The notes: generated from the letters alone by a model not told the origin. Numbered from the stretch's first letter, positions 18,989 through 29,012 are shown. The stretch: 64,000 bases of DNA from Lentisphaeria bacterium (GCA_022009855.1 CP091727.1:2356001-2420000), one strand, 5' to 3'. A program made the numbers and translations.

Positions 18989-19996
18989 ATGGAAAACGCT
19001 CAATCAAATCAAACAGAAACAAGCTCAAAACTCCTGGAACATGCCGTAGGCTTGGAAACCTATCTGAAAAACCATATCATCGGCCAGGATTCTTTGGTTG
19101 CGAATTTGAGTAACGCATTCAAATATGGCTGGTGCAATCTGAGTACCCAAAACCGACCAAGAGGAACTCTTTTTCTTCTCGGGCCCACCGGAGTGGGGAA
19201 AACCGAATCCATCAGAGCCGCCGTTGAATACATATATGGCAGCGCGGACAAAAACTTTCTGCGATTGGATATGTCCGAATTTTCCCGCCAGGCCGGAGAA
19301 GAAGCCCTGACAAATCTGATCGGAACTCCGGGAGGCAAAAGTATTGGGCGCATGGGCGCATTTCTGGAAAAATGTTCTGAAGGAGTTATCCTGTATGATG
19401 AGATAGAAAAATCTCATCCCGCAATTTTCACGATTATGCTGCAGCAACTTGACGCTGCCAGAATCACACTCAGCAACAACAAAACCTATGACCTGAGCAA
19501 ATTTTTCATTGTTGCCACTTCCAACATCGGTGCCCAAGTATTCCAAAATATCAAGCATCTGTCAGAACGACGACTGCAACAGACTCTTGAAATACAGCTG
19601 AAAGAGCGTTTCAGCCCTGAATTTGTAGCACGATTTGGCAAATTCGGACACGAGATTCTGATCTTTCGTCCATTGAAACCAGAACACTTGCGGCTGATTG
19701 CCCGAAACTTTTACAAACAACTTCTCCCACATTATAAACAATCACACAATATTGACATATATGGCTTCACGCCAGAAGTCATAGAAGAAACCCTATGTTC
19801 TATCGACAATACCCGAAACGGGGCACGAGAACTACGCAGCAATATTGAACGAAAAATAAGAGAGTTCATCTTCGAGCTGCTGCTCAGACATCCGGAAGGG
19901 GGAATCCGTGGGTGGCTCAACATTCAAACAGACAATCCAACAAAATTTCAACTACATACTGAACCCGAAACACCGGAGGTCATTTTATGTCAATGA
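18989..19996 (+). CDS. ClpB/ClpA-type AAA+ ATPase
   Basis: A 335-residue single-domain AAA+ protein. The start MENAQSNQTETSS follows TTAGGAGAAAAC. It shows the Clp second-domain order: HIIGQDSLVANLSNAF, Walker A LLGPTGVGKTE, LDMSEFSRQAGEEAL, Walker B GVILYDEIEKSHP, sensor 1 VATSNIGA, and an arginine-rich lid (GARELRSNIERKI). Full ClpB has two ATPase domains and a coiled-coil insert, absent here. It probably unfolds or remodels a specific partner, perhaps the relaxosome or an operon product. It heads the plus-strand operon facing away from the transfer genes. Confidence 0.85.
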   Translation: MENAQSNQTETSSKLLEHAVGLETYLKNHIIGQDSLVANLSNAFKYGWCNLSTQNRPRGTLFLLGPTGVGKTESIRAAVEYIYGSADKNFLRLDMSEFSRQAGEEALTNLIGTPGGKSIGRMGAFLEKCSEGVILYDEIEKSHPAIFTIMLQQLDAARITLSNNKTYDLSKFFIVATSNIGAQVFQNIKHLSERRLQQTLEIQLKERFSPEFVARFGKFGHEILIFRPLKPEHLRLIARNFYKQLLPHYKQSHNIDIYGFTPEVIEETLCSIDNTRNGARELRSNIERKIREFIFELLLRHPEGGIRGWLNIQTDNPTKFQLHTEPETPEVILCQ

Positions 19997-20933
19997 TCCA
20001 TTCTCTTCTGCAGGATTACCAACTGAATAAAGACATTACTGCTTTTTTGCTTGAGTTGAAAGCAAAAGCCGTTACAGCATCCCCATACCGGATTGACGAG
20101 CTGTATGCAATTATGCCGCCAATCGAAGTCATTTGGCAAAATACCAATGATACCATCAAGCTCCACCAGCTCAATGGAATTCTTACAATCCAGACACAAT
20201 GGGATGATTTGCAAGCAGATTTTGGTATGCTCAAGGTAATTTTTTCTGCTCATCCTTGCAATGTTTAAAGCAATCCTGGAAATTGGAGCTGACTCCAGAA
20301 TGGGACAAAAACGCATATCAGCAGATGATAAAACTGACCATGGAAAAGATTGAACTGTTACGGGCAGCTTTCCATACACCGCTTCTACGTGTCCCGGTAA
20401 TCCGCCAGCAATTGCAACAAAAATTGCTGGAAACAAATGATGCTCTGCTGCAGAACTGTATCCGGGAAATGTTTATTATCCTCCTGAACGAAGATATTCC
20501 AAGGGATGAACTTTTCAATCAGGACCTTTTTCTTAAACGAGCCAAAATACGCCTTACGGAAATATTTGCCCGACGTGCGTCTTTAACAGCTAAACCTGAA
20601 TATCGGGAAAAGCACGCTCAAGCTGCAATTCGAAGTTCGGAACTTTTCTGGCAAAAACTTTTTCCAACCGTCATGATTTTATGGGGACATCTGGCAAACC
20701 AACCATACTTCACGAAAAAAATCCAAGCTGAAAACAATCAGAATTACGCCTTTGAGGAAACTTACTATCCAAATGGAAGAATCACTTTGAGTGAAATTTT
20801 CCCAATAGACAAAAATTCTGCAAGCCAAATGATCAAAAAAATACAGTGCGATGTTTATCGAGAAATTTTTCCCGATTATGACATGGCTGCATTCAATCGT
20901 AAAATTGCCGCTGAACTTATTCTGCAACGTTAA
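19987..20933 (+). CDS. Unknown protein (frame broken once)
   Basis: The start MSMIHSLLQDYQLN overlaps the end of the AAA+ gene by ten bases. The first frame stops at 20268, and the second (..LKQSWKLELTPEWDKNAYQQMIKL..) overlaps it with only a TTG and no ribosome site. The run of six T at 20237-20242 lies at the join, so one protein of about 315 residues is likely. It is helical with no membrane segment. No family was recognised; tight coupling suggests it works with the ATPase. Confidence 0.5.
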
Positions 20934-20943
20934 AGGAGCCTTT

Positions 20944-21922
20944 ATGACATCACTGGAAAAATTATTATTGAACCTGGAAACGGAAATCAATAAAGATACA
21001 ACTCTCGACCGGCAAATGCGGGAGCTTCATCTCCAAATTCTCGATAAAATCAAAGTCAAACCTTTGCCGCATGAAACATCCGGACGAAACTATTTAAACA
21101 ATCCTGGGAAAGAAGAACAGATAAAAACAGAATTCATTTTTGCATCGGCAGAAATCGGCTGCAAACTCGCAATTCAAAATCTCGAAAACGAACGATTCTA
21201 TGAACAATGTCACGAGTTTACCGCAATCCTGCGCCGTGGAATGGAAGCCATTGGACGGGACATTGGTATCAACTATGCACGTATTCTTTATCCGGAATTC
21301 CGTCATCTACGAAATATAGGGGAAAAAATTCCTTTCAAAGAAACTCCTGCCAAAGCTGTACAGGCATATTCGTTTACCTTGAGACACTATAAAAATCATT
21401 GTGATCTTGGGCCTTTGATCGAACGAGAGTCCTCATGGAAAAATTCAATTATATACGATGCAAGAAAAAGAACGTTTCTCAGAAGAATTTGTATTTACCT
21501 CTTTGACCCAAGCGGATGCCATGCATGGAGCATGGGAACGCTTTATCGCCGGGAAAACCAGCAGGCCACCGGTGACATACTGTCTGACGATCCGACATGA
21601 AACAGATGAAACCTCGACAATTTTATCCTTGACTCATGCCCTATTAACAGCGAAAAGCAGCCAAACCCTCAATCCCGATGGCACTAGCTTAGAAAAAATA
21701 ATATTCAAAACTCCTTTTGAAGCTGAAGAAAAAAGGATGTTACTGAGCAAACTTGAATTCAAAATTCCAGAACAACCCAAAAGAAAAGAACCTCTGAAAC
21801 CGCAGGAAAAAAATAGAGGGAAAGACAAAATTAACCGACAACACTCACATCAAAAAGAACAATCACGGCAACCACAAGAAATTACCCATAAGCCCCAAAC
21901 CAAGGAAGGAAGAAGCGTATAA
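20944..21922 (+). CDS. Unknown protein with basic Gln/Lys-rich tail (frame broken, or two overlapping genes)
   Basis: The first frame (MTSLEKLLLNLETEINKDT..) is convincing until about LIERE (21425) and then turns to noise. A second frame becomes convincing from about 21430 (..MQEKERFSEEFVFTSLTQADAMHGAWERF..) to 21922. One protein of about 325 residues is the simpler reading, but the ATG at 21458 could begin a separate gene. The C-terminus is strongly basic and polar (KEPLKPQEKNRGKDKINRQH), suggesting nucleic-acid contact. No family recognised. Confidence 0.5.
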
Positions 21923-21923
21923 A

Positions 21924-22598
21924 ATGGGAAAAGGGAAAATCAATATCGGACTGGCCTCGGCCACCGTACTTATGCTTTTCATCTCGACCTGCTGCCTGAT
22001 CACGTTGGAGCCGAGCCAGACAAATGAACCAAAACTGACTGTCATGATGGCTTCCGCATACGGAACCATTCTGATCTTACTCGTACAGGTCATCCTGATT
22101 TTACGAGAACCAAATTCAGCACAAAATGTGATCATGGTCGAGTTTGAAAATGAAAAACTGCAAATATTGATCAGAATATCAGTAACTGAACTGATGAAAA
22201 TTTGTCATGATACATACAATATAAAATACCAAGCTGCATACTGGCCGATTTTAAGAAGTCTTTTGCTGTGTCGCGGAAAAGAATCATATAGGCAACTGGT
22301 TACAGAGGGAGATGCATTATTCCAAAACGAACCCTATGATCAGAAATACGCAGCATACTTGAGATTCATTCAACCTGATAATAACATCGAAATTCATCAA
22401 ATTATGCGTCTGACAGACATGCCAAGTGAAATTGAAGCCGCTGCATTTGTGATGAAATTACAAGATGCAAATATACAAATTTTTCAATCTGCACAAGAGT
22501 TGACAGACTGGTATCATTCCTTATCTTTACCCAAACAAAAGGAATTGGCGCAACCTATACACCGCTTTTTGAAAGATGGAAAATCAACTCTCCATTGA
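21924..22598 (+). CDS. Membrane-anchored unknown protein
   Basis: A 224-residue protein with two membrane segments at about 8-28 and 41-60, then a soluble helical domain of 160 residues. The start is one base after the previous stop, so it is coupled. No family was recognised. Confidence 0.55.
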   Translation: MGKGKINIGLASATVLMLFISTCCLITLEPSQTNEPKLTVMMASAYGTILILLVQVILILREPNSAQNVIMVEFENEKLQILIRISVTELMKICHDTYNIKYQAAYWPILRSLLLCRGKESYRQLVTEGDALFQNEPYDQKYAAYLRFIQPDNNIEIHQIMRLTDMPSEIEAAAFVMKLQDANIQIFQSAQELTDWYHSLSLPKQKELAQPIHRFLKDGKSTLH

Positions 22599-22622
22599 AT
22601 CACTATCATAATTTTTTCCCAA

Positions 22623-22687
22623 CTGGCGTTTCCGCCAGAACCATTTCCTTGAAATTCCCCGGTCACGTTAGTGAACCGGGGAATTTC
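22623..22687 (+). other. Double hairpin unit ahead of the 22.7 kb gene
   Basis: A tight hairpin CTGGCG-TTTC-CGCCAG (22623-22638) lies just after the preceding stop. A large hairpin follows: GAAATTCCCCGGT (22651-22663) pairs with ACCGGGGAATTTC (22675-22687), enclosing CAC-GTTA-GTG and one unpaired A (22674). No T run follows. The large stem ends 23 bases before the next ATG. It is one of eight copies with this plan. Confidence 0.8.
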
Positions 22688-22709
22688 CATTTTACGAGAA
22701 GGAGGCAGT

Positions 22710-23260
22710 ATGACCCGACAAGAAATCTACAAGGCAATGGAACTGGAAAAAATCATCATGTACGATGAGTTTCGCGCAAAACTGAACAAATTGCCTCAAG
22801 AAGAACTGGAAGCACGCTGGATTGGAATTCTGGAACTTGACAAAGAGCACAAAATCAAAAACATCGGGCAGATTGGCTGGCAATGTTTATGTGGAACTCA
22901 ACCGCTCTCACTGTTGGAGAAGCTGAAATTGCCAGACGAAAAGAAGAACAACGGCGAAAAGAAATCCTCAAAGCAGAAGAAGAACAAAAACGCAAAGAAA
23001 AAGAAATATACCAAATCTTATCAAAACGAAAACTGGAATTCTGGCATTCCAGCTCCAGACACGACAAAGAATGTATTATTCATAATTTTTTCCAACAATC
23101 TGACAGTTTTGCCCGGGAATATGTGCGTGAAAACTACCTGCACAAACTTGAATATATGGAAGATCAAGCCGTATTGATGTGGTTCTGGAAACTCCTCCCA
23201 CCTTTTTCAGTGCCAGAAAAAACTGTTCAACCACCAAATTCAACTTCCCAAGCTGCATGA
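22710..23260 (+). CDS. Unknown basic coiled-coil protein (frame broken once)
   Basis: The start MTRQEIYKAMELEKI at 22710 follows GGAGG. The frame is convincing up to about IGQIGWQ and resumes in another frame near 22885 as WNSTALTVGEAEIARRKEEQRRKEILKAEEEQKRKEKEIY. A globular C-terminal part (LEFWHSSSRHDKECIIHNFF..) runs to 23260. About 183 residues in all. The middle is a charged helix rich in Lys and Glu. No family recognised. Confidence 0.5.
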
Positions 23261-23269
23261 GGTGAAAAA

Positions 23270-23881
23270 ATGATGCGAACAATTTTATTCATCCATTATG
23301 ATCCCCAAAATAACAAACTTTGCTCGCTGACCAAACAAATTCCCTATACACCAGAAGATTCAGAAATGTATTTTATAGACATTTCATTGGCTGATAAAGA
23401 CAGACTTAAAGTCAAAGAGCTAAAATATCTGAACAATCATTACAACGATGACCAACCTTATCCCTGGCTGAATCAACCTTCGCATATTGCTTCATGCCAC
23501 ACCCCAATAAAATATATGTACATACAGTTGCTCAAAGCCATGCAGACTAATTTTTTCCAGCAAAAGAAAAAATTGGACAAAATAATATCTACATACGACC
23601 AACAAAATCTGATGTGGCAACGAAACTATCTTCCCGGCTTTGACAAATCACTTGCACAAAACAGTCTGTCGATAAACGGTAAATGGCAAATCCTTGATCA
23701 AGTTCATATTTTTTCGGTTCCCGCAGACAATAATTCATCAATCCAACTCTGCAAAATGCTTCAACAAGTCTGGCGAGAAGAACGAAAAAAGATTGTTAAA
23801 ATAAATACAATGTATCAGGAAATACTATTGTTGCTGAAAATAAAACTGGAACAAATCTCCACTGATTCAATTGAGGAATGA
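23270..23881 (+). CDS. Unknown protein next to the PRTRC cluster
   Basis: A 203-residue intact frame, MMRTILFIHYDPQNNKL.., with no membrane segment. Aromatic and charged residues are evenly spread, as in a globular protein. It lies directly upstream of the PRTRC genes and could belong to the same unit. It does not resemble any PRTRC component known to me (in particular no JAB-type metal site), so no function is assigned. Confidence 0.55.
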   Translation: MMRTILFIHYDPQNNKLCSLTKQIPYTPEDSEMYFIDISLADKDRLKVKELKYLNNHYNDDQPYPWLNQPSHIASCHTPIKYMYIQLLKAMQTNFFQQKKKLDKIISTYDQQNLMWQRNYLPGFDKSLAQNSLSINGKWQILDQVHIFSVPADNNSSIQLCKMLQQVWREERKKIVKINTMYQEILLLLKIKLEQISTDSIEE

Positions 23882-23904
23882 ACTATGAGAAAAATCTTTC
23901 TTCT

Positions 23905-23938
23905 TGTCGGCACGGCACGGAAAGTGACCGTGCCGACA
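23905..23938 (+). other. Bulged-purine hairpin ahead of PRTRC protein E
   Basis: TGTCGGCACGG (23905-23915) pairs with CCGTGCCGACA (23928-23938), enclosing CAC-GGAAA-GTG and one unpaired A (23927). It ends 33 bases before the ATG of the PRTRC E gene. The outer stem is identical in sequence to the copy at 29592-29625. Confidence 0.8.
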
Positions 23939-23971
23939 GAACAGAAAACAATCAATAGAAGGTAATTTCAA

Positions 23972-24355
23972 ATGAATGAAACAATCTACCAGCTGGCCGC
24001 ACAAGGCGAAACGATTCGTATTGCAATCCAAAAGAAACCGGATGGAGATTTCATACTCGGAATCAGTAATGGCAAAAACCATCCTCTGATTTGCCAGGGC
24101 GCAAAAGAAATGGTTGATGCTGAATTTGAAGCAAAACTGCCTGACTATCTCGAAAAACTCAAAGCAGCAAGGATTGAAGCACAACTGAATGCCATTGATG
24201 AACAGGAAATACCGTCGACAACCCTTGATGAAAAATGCAATAAACAAAATAGCAATACATCAATTCTGAATATCAAAGCAACAGCATCAACACCCCCGAC
24301 ATCAAATACAAATACCCAAAAGGAAGAGCAACCCGAACTTGATTTCGGTTTTTAA
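23972..24355 (+). CDS. PRTRC system protein E-like
   Basis: A 127-residue protein whose first 75 residues match the PRTRC-E pattern: a short helix, a two-strand segment (IRIAIQKKPDGDFILGIS), and the final element PLICQGAKEMVDAEFEAKLPDYLEKLK. A low-complexity tail follows. PRTRC is a set of genes found together on plasmids and integrative elements; the role of E is not known. The assignment is supported by C, F, B and ThiF following in order. Confidence 0.7.
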   Translation: MNETIYQLAAQGETIRIAIQKKPDGDFILGISNGKNHPLICQGAKEMVDAEFEAKLPDYLEKLKAARIEAQLNAIDEQEIPSTTLDEKCNKQNSNTSILNIKATASTPPTSNTNTQKEEQPELDFGF

Positions 24356-24381
24356 TCCCACCCAAAGAAAGGTTAAGCAAA

Positions 24382-24603
24382 ATGAGCGACACAACCACAA
24401 TCTCTCCCGTCAAACGCAACTTCAACTTTAACGGCTTGAAACTGGAAGATCCCGATCCGTCAATGCCTCCGGAAAAAGTCCTTGAGTTCCATGCTCTTTT
24501 GAACCATCCGGAACTCACGAATGCTCAACTGAAAGGGCCGATCATCGGTACCAATGGAGAACAAACTTACAAAGTCGAGCTGAAAGTGGGAAAAGATGGC
24601 TGA
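24382..24603 (+). CDS. PRTRC system protein C, ubiquitin-like
   Basis: A 73-residue protein with the PRTRC-C signature: KRNFNFNGLKLEDPDPSM, then VLEFHALLNHPELTNAQLKGP and a final beta strand TYKVELKVGKDG. This family is classed as prokaryotic ubiquitin-like (Prok_Ub). The chain ends on a glycine, as expected if the C-terminus is activated and joined to a target. Its start follows AAGAAAGG. The end overlaps the start of the F gene by eight bases. That it is truly conjugated is an inference from the family and from the E1- and E2-like neighbours. Confidence 0.8.
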   Translation: MSDTTTISPVKRNFNFNGLKLEDPDPSMPPEKVLEFHALLNHPELTNAQLKGPIIGTNGEQTYKVELKVGKDG

Positions 24604-25769
24604 ACTCTCCAAAGGGGCAACCTCATGGCAAACATTGGAAAAACGTTTTCTCAAACAAAAGAAAACAACATTGCGTCTCAAAGACTTTCCTCAGGAAAGC
24701 CAACATTGTGCAAGACGACTGTTTTGCGCAATACAAAACGCACCAACAGTAACCATAAAACCAGAAATATTGCCCCCAATTATCTGATAATACCTGCAGA
24801 ACTCGATTCTGTTCAGGAACGAATTATCGACAATGGGGATATCGAACTCATATGTCACCTCTTGACTGTTTTGAATAAGATATTCCCATTGAAATTCAAA
24901 AACAAAAAAATAAAACACCCGAAAGATATTGTAGAAGAAGCTTTTCAAAATTGGATAAAAAGCATTCTCCCCTCAAACATCTATGCGAAAATCGACATGT
25001 CCCTGCAAATCTTCGGGCAGGAAGAAGTCAGATTCTCAGAACACAATATCCCCAATACAAATGCCATGATCTCTTTTGGGATCCCGGAATTTATTCATGA
25101 TTACTATCCTCTTGGAGAAGCATTAAAAAAATACGATGAACAATATCCTGGTCTGCAAAAATACATCCTGAAAATGCTATCATACTGCCCGATACCAATA
25201 GGTACTCCAGAAATGATTTATGAACTGGCATCATATTATTGCTGGAATTGTGAAGACAATGAACAACTAATATATGCTGAAAATGGGAAGAATACGCCGA
25301 ATACGGAGAAAATGAAGAGGAAGCCAGAAATGCAATAGATGAAATGATTTTTGTTAAATATGAAGATTTCAAAAACAATCTTCCAGAATGGAGTTTCAAT
25401 CGCACACAAAGACACGGAAACTATGACGGAAAACTGCCTCTCGAAATTGTGAACATGCATCATTGCTATAAGCGATGGAAAAGAAAAAAACAGATTCACT
25501 TTTCATATCCAAACTATTCTTATCCACCTATAATTGTAGCATTCGATCAAAAAACCTACAACTTTTGCTGTGAAGTCGTTGATTCTATCGGCTATGACAT
25601 TGGTGAATGTGGAGAATTTTTTGAAACGACCGGACTATTCTGGCCAATTCAATCTACGAATCATCGACAAATACTTATAGCCTTTCTGGAGTTGCAATAT
25701 GCACTGGAATACTTTGCCAGCTGTATGAATTTTTTATCATTATACGAAAAGGAATATCCAGATGCTTGA
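24596..25769 (+). CDS. PRTRC system protein F-like (frame broken about twice)
   Basis: Three frames join into about 390 residues. MAELSKGATSWQTLEKRF runs to IKPEILPP; a change near the CCCCC at 24773 leads to YLIIPAELDSVQERI; a change near 25285 leads to EEYAEYGENEEEARNAIDEMIFVKYEDF and on to 25769. The segments DYYPLGEALKKYDEQYPGLQKYIL and IGTPEMIYELASYYCWNCEDNEQLI fit PRTRC-F, a mostly helical protein of unknown role. It overlaps the ubiquitin-like gene upstream and the E2-like gene downstream, a sign of tight co-expression. Confidence 0.7.
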
Positions 25770-26460
25770 AGTCCAAACGTCCATTCAAGAAACCTCATTC
25801 GAACTCAAACACGCAATATTATTTTATTGTAGCAATAATAATATATTAGCAACATTTCACAATGTAAAAAATCGAAAATTACTGGCAGGAAAAAGTCTCT
25901 CAGTAGCCGATCTGGAAGAGTTATTCCATTCCGAAAATCAAAAGCAAAAAATGCTTTACATTCCACCGGAGGTTATTGCATGGTCTCGTAACGAAATTAT
26001 TTGGTTTGAACCGGGGAAAATTCGTCCGATCTACTTTGATGTCCCAGAAAAAAATCGAAAATTTCTCAATAAAATTTCCGGAAAAAATGTCCGATGGCCC
26101 AGTTTAATATTCAAAATCAGCCAGCAAAAATTATACTGTTGGGCCATTAAAGGCAATAAAAAGACCGGACTTGATTCAAAACTTTACAACCCTCCATTCA
26201 CCAATATTTTTGCAGATTACAGTTTTTGTCCGCCCCCGGAATTTCATAATCTCAAGTACCAGAACATCATCTCATATGCCAGAGCCGCCATTGACATTTT
26301 CTACAGAGGACATTTCTCTCACACCGGAGGAAATTCATTCAATAGTATTTCATACCCTGAAGGAAGAGACAGATTTTGGCAGATGATGGTCAATGAGCTG
26401 GAAAACGGGAAATGCAAAACATTTCCGTACAAATACCTTGTAATATCTCCCAAAAACTGA
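25762..26460 (+). CDS. PRTRC system protein B, E2-like
   Basis: A 232-residue intact protein. Family landmarks appear in order: L..K-SLSVADLEELF, IPPEVIAWSRNEIIWFEPGKIRPIYFD, WPSLIFKISQQKLYCWAIKG, LYNPPFTNIFADYSFCPPPEF and IDIFYRGHFSHTGG. PRTRC-B is grouped with the prokaryotic E2-like fold (Prok-E2_D). The cysteine in YSFCPPPEF sits where a conserved cysteine is expected, but whether it is catalytic cannot be told here. It overlaps F by eight bases and is followed 13 bases later by the E1-like gene. Confidence 0.8.
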   Translation: MLEVQTSIQETSFELKHAILFYCSNNNILATFHNVKNRKLLAGKSLSVADLEELFHSENQKQKMLYIPPEVIAWSRNEIIWFEPGKIRPIYFDVPEKNRKFLNKISGKNVRWPSLIFKISQQKLYCWAIKGNKKTGLDSKLYNPPFTNIFADYSFCPPPEFHNLKYQNIISYARAAIDIFYRGHFSHTGGNSFNSISYPEGRDRFWQMMVNELENGKCKTFPYKYLVISPKN

Positions 26461-26473
26461 AAGACATCCTGAT

Positions 26474-27205
26474 ATGAAACATCAAACACCACATGCATTT
26501 TATATCAATCCAGTGGAAATTGATCTTATTGGAGCTGGAGCAACCGGCTCTCAAATTCTGGCCGGCCTGACAAGACTCCACCTTGCAATGATTGAACTTG
26601 GTCATCCGGCTGGACTGAAAGTATGTTGTTGGGATCCCGACTCTGTCACACATGCAAACATTGGACGGCAACTGTTTCTCGAAAACGAAATCGGCTGCAA
26701 TAAAGCGATAACCCTGATCAACCGCTACAATTTTCATTTTGCACTGGAATGGATCGCCATTCCAGAACGCTTTCAAACAAGATATTCCAACGACAAAAAT
26801 AAAATCATAATTTCGGCCGTAGATACCCGCAAATCTCGCGCTGAAATCCGACAAGCCATGAAGAATTATCCCAATGCATATTATATAGAGTCCGGTTGCG
26901 GTTTAGACTTCGGACAAATATACTGCGGCAACGGGTCTCCTGAATTGCCATACCCATGGAAAAACCATCCGGAATTATACGATGCAACTTTAGATGAACC
27001 CGATCACTCCAGTTGCTCTGCGGCCGACTCATTGGAACATCACGGTTTATTCATCAATCAATTTATCGCGACAGGAGTATTGGAGTTTATTTGGCAACTC
27101 TTTCGAAATGGTGGACTGACGTATTCTGAACTCTATTTCAATCTGAAAACAGGTCGCATGCTGTCGAAGACAATAGAAGCTCCCAAAAAAAAAAAACGCC
27201 GCTAA
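26474..27205 (+). CDS. PRTRC system ThiF family protein, E1-like
   Basis: A 243-residue protein of the ThiF/E1 family, which adenylates the C-terminal glycine of ubiquitin-like proteins. Visible features are the nucleotide loop IGAGATGSQ (about 18-26), the acidic and Asn/Arg site CWDPDSVTHANIGRQLF (about 53-69), IISAVDTRKSR, and a cysteine in DHSSCSAADSLEHHGLFINQ at the position typical for PRTRC ThiF. The C-terminus is a lysine/arginine run. It ends the PRTRC cluster; the next genes converge on it from the other strand. Confidence 0.85.
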   Translation: MKHQTPHAFYINPVEIDLIGAGATGSQILAGLTRLHLAMIELGHPAGLKVCCWDPDSVTHANIGRQLFLENEIGCNKAITLINRYNFHFALEWIAIPERFQTRYSNDKNKIIISAVDTRKSRAEIRQAMKNYPNAYYIESGCGLDFGQIYCGNGSPELPYPWKNHPELYDATLDEPDHSSCSAADSLEHHGLFINQFIATGVLEFIWQLFRNGGLTYSELYFNLKTGRMLSKTIEAPKKKKRR

Positions 27206-27356
27206 ATAGACAACTTTTCATGGCTAAGGACTAATTTGGGCTTAAAATCCCTTCCCAACCATAATCAAAACCATAATTAAAAGAAAAACCACAAGATCTA
27301 TTGCCCTACCGCCACATTCAAAGAGTAGGACGATAGTTCTGTAATGGTGTTATAAC

Positions 27357-28626
27357 TCAAAAGACAGGCCTGCAAAATGCTGAGGCCATATCGTCCTGCA
27401 TGGAACGGCTGAGTTCATAATGCGCAGCAATTGTACGCCAGTTTTGAATGCTTTTTTCGGTCTGTTTAATGAAAGAATCTGCCGTGTTTATATCAATTCG
27501 AAAAAAATGGCGCGACCTCTCTCGCAAGATCGAAATCGAGTGCATTGTCGTTCTCTCGAAATATTGAGAGCAAGCCCGGTGCCATTCGGATTGGGATTGA
27601 TGTCATAGGCCGGAGAGAGTATCCAGCCTTGAGGAGCCAGCAGAAAACCGTGGTTGCGGAGATGGTCGTCGGTATTCTTTACTGCTATGTTGAAAACGAT
27701 ACGTTTCCAAAGTTCCCGCAAGTCGGCATCAGGTTGAGCGCCGTACTGCATGATGAATTTGGCAATATCAAGGTAACTGGTTCCGTCCTGATAATCAGTT
27801 CCATCTATTTTGCCGAGCAACGTCATAGCCGAAGCGAAATGAATACGGCGATTACCATTACGATCGAAACGCCTGGTCAAAAAAAGTTGAACCATTCTTG
27901 GAGAACTTCTCCAGACGGCATTCCGGAAGGCAGAGGCCAACTTGCCTTGCCAGTCGATGAACAACCATTTCCCATGCGGCAATATCAACAGAATCCGCCT
28001 TACTAGGGAACTTGGCAATCCAGAGATTGCCTTCAAGATCAAGCACATTCGCCTTCGGGCGTGCGCCTCCCAATGAAGAGCCTGGAGCAATCAACATCGA
28101 TAGCCATTTCTCATGTTCGCTGTCGGATTGTGATTCGTCCTCATAATTACGACTGGCTGCTTCCAGTTCGCGCAAACTGGTCCAAGGCGGAGCCGCCATT
28201 GCCCGATCATTGTTAACAAACTCCCCGTCAGGAGATAATCTGAAGCGAATTGCTCCCATGCGGGTTTCATCATAAACGCCCAGCAGATAATCTGACTCCT
28301 GCAATAATGATGGAGAACGTTCTTCATTGCGTGCCCGGATAGCTTCTCGCCGCCGCATCAACTGTCGCCCCCCAACGATCAGGAGACGAGTCGAGAAACA
28401 GGCCGAAATTGTTCTTGTCACCAGCTGCGTATTGCGGACCTGCGAACAGTTGAAGATCTGGATCGAGAATACGCGTATCATTCGACTTCAGCCAGGTCGA
28501 ATTGAACTCAAACGCAAAAATCTCTTTCCGGCGAACGGTTTGAATTTGCAATTCACCCATCAGCCGAGGAATCGCATCGACATGCCAGTCACTGTAAACA
28601 TAAACGGTTTTTCGTTCCATCTTCAC
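27357..28626 (-). CDS. hipA: HipA-like serine/threonine kinase toxin (frame broken about three times)
   Basis: HipA toxins are kinases held in check by HipB. Four overlapping frames give one protein of about 420 residues: MERKTVYVYSDWHVDAIPRLMG.. (28620), then SPDRWGATVD, GSSLGGARPKANV and NLWIAKFPSKAD, then DYQDGTSYLDIAKF, the catalytic loop VKNTDDHLRNHGFLL and the metal site LSPAYDINPNPNG, then a short helical end. Frame changes are near 28370, 28000 and 27530. The GTG/ATG start overlaps the hipB stop, so the pair is coupled. Motifs are intact across the breaks, suggesting a functional gene with sequence errors, but a decayed toxin cannot be excluded. Confidence 0.8.
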
Positions 28627-28943
28627 TTGTTCCTTTTGGAAGTGACACGTTTGCGGACGGATAACCCGGCGTCCTGCAACTTGCGGCCAAGCTCATCATC
28701 GGCCGCAATCTTCAGCAGATCATGTTCCAACCCGAGAGAAACCAGCACCTGCACATAGCTGCCGAGCGAAACAGAAGCTGATCCTTTTTCAATCTGCGAC
28801 AGCGTCGCCCGGCTAATTCCGGCCCGTTCCGCCTGAAGCGCAGAGGTGACATTGCGACGCAAACGTGCCAACCGCAGGTTCTCTCCGAATTCTTGCAAAA
28901 TTTTCACTGTTTTCGGAAATAATGCCGGGGAATGTTTCGCCAT
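28623..28943 (-). CDS. hipB: HipB-like antitoxin, XRE-type helix-turn-helix
   Basis: A 106-residue protein with an XRE DNA-binding domain at about residues 18-72: FGENLRLARLRRNVTSALQAERAGISRATLSQIEKG. A basic tail (RKRVTSKRNK) follows, suited to partner or DNA contact. The ATG at 28943 is preceded by GGAGGACG and preferred over a TTG at 28955. It is the first gene of the pair and should repress its own promoter. Confidence 0.85.
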   Translation of the reverse strand: MAKHSPALFPKTVKILQEFGENLRLARLRRNVTSALQAERAGISRATLSQIEKGSASVSLGSYVQVLVSLGLEHDLLKIAADDELGRKLQDAGLSVRKRVTSKRNK

Positions 28944-28970
28944 AACGTCCTCCAATATCTTTGTTCATTT

Positions 28971-29012
28971 AATTTAGCATAAAAAAAGTAAATGTCAAGG
29001 ATATTTTACATT
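28971..29012 (-). promoter_or_regulatory. Promoter and candidate operator of hipBA
   Basis: On the minus strand TTGACA (28998-28993) and TAAATT (28976-28971) are 16 bases apart, a good sigma-70-type promoter about 30 bases upstream of the hipB ATG. An imperfect palindrome, AATGT..ACATT (28991-29012), covers the -35 box. That is where HipB-type repressors usually act. Confidence 0.5.
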
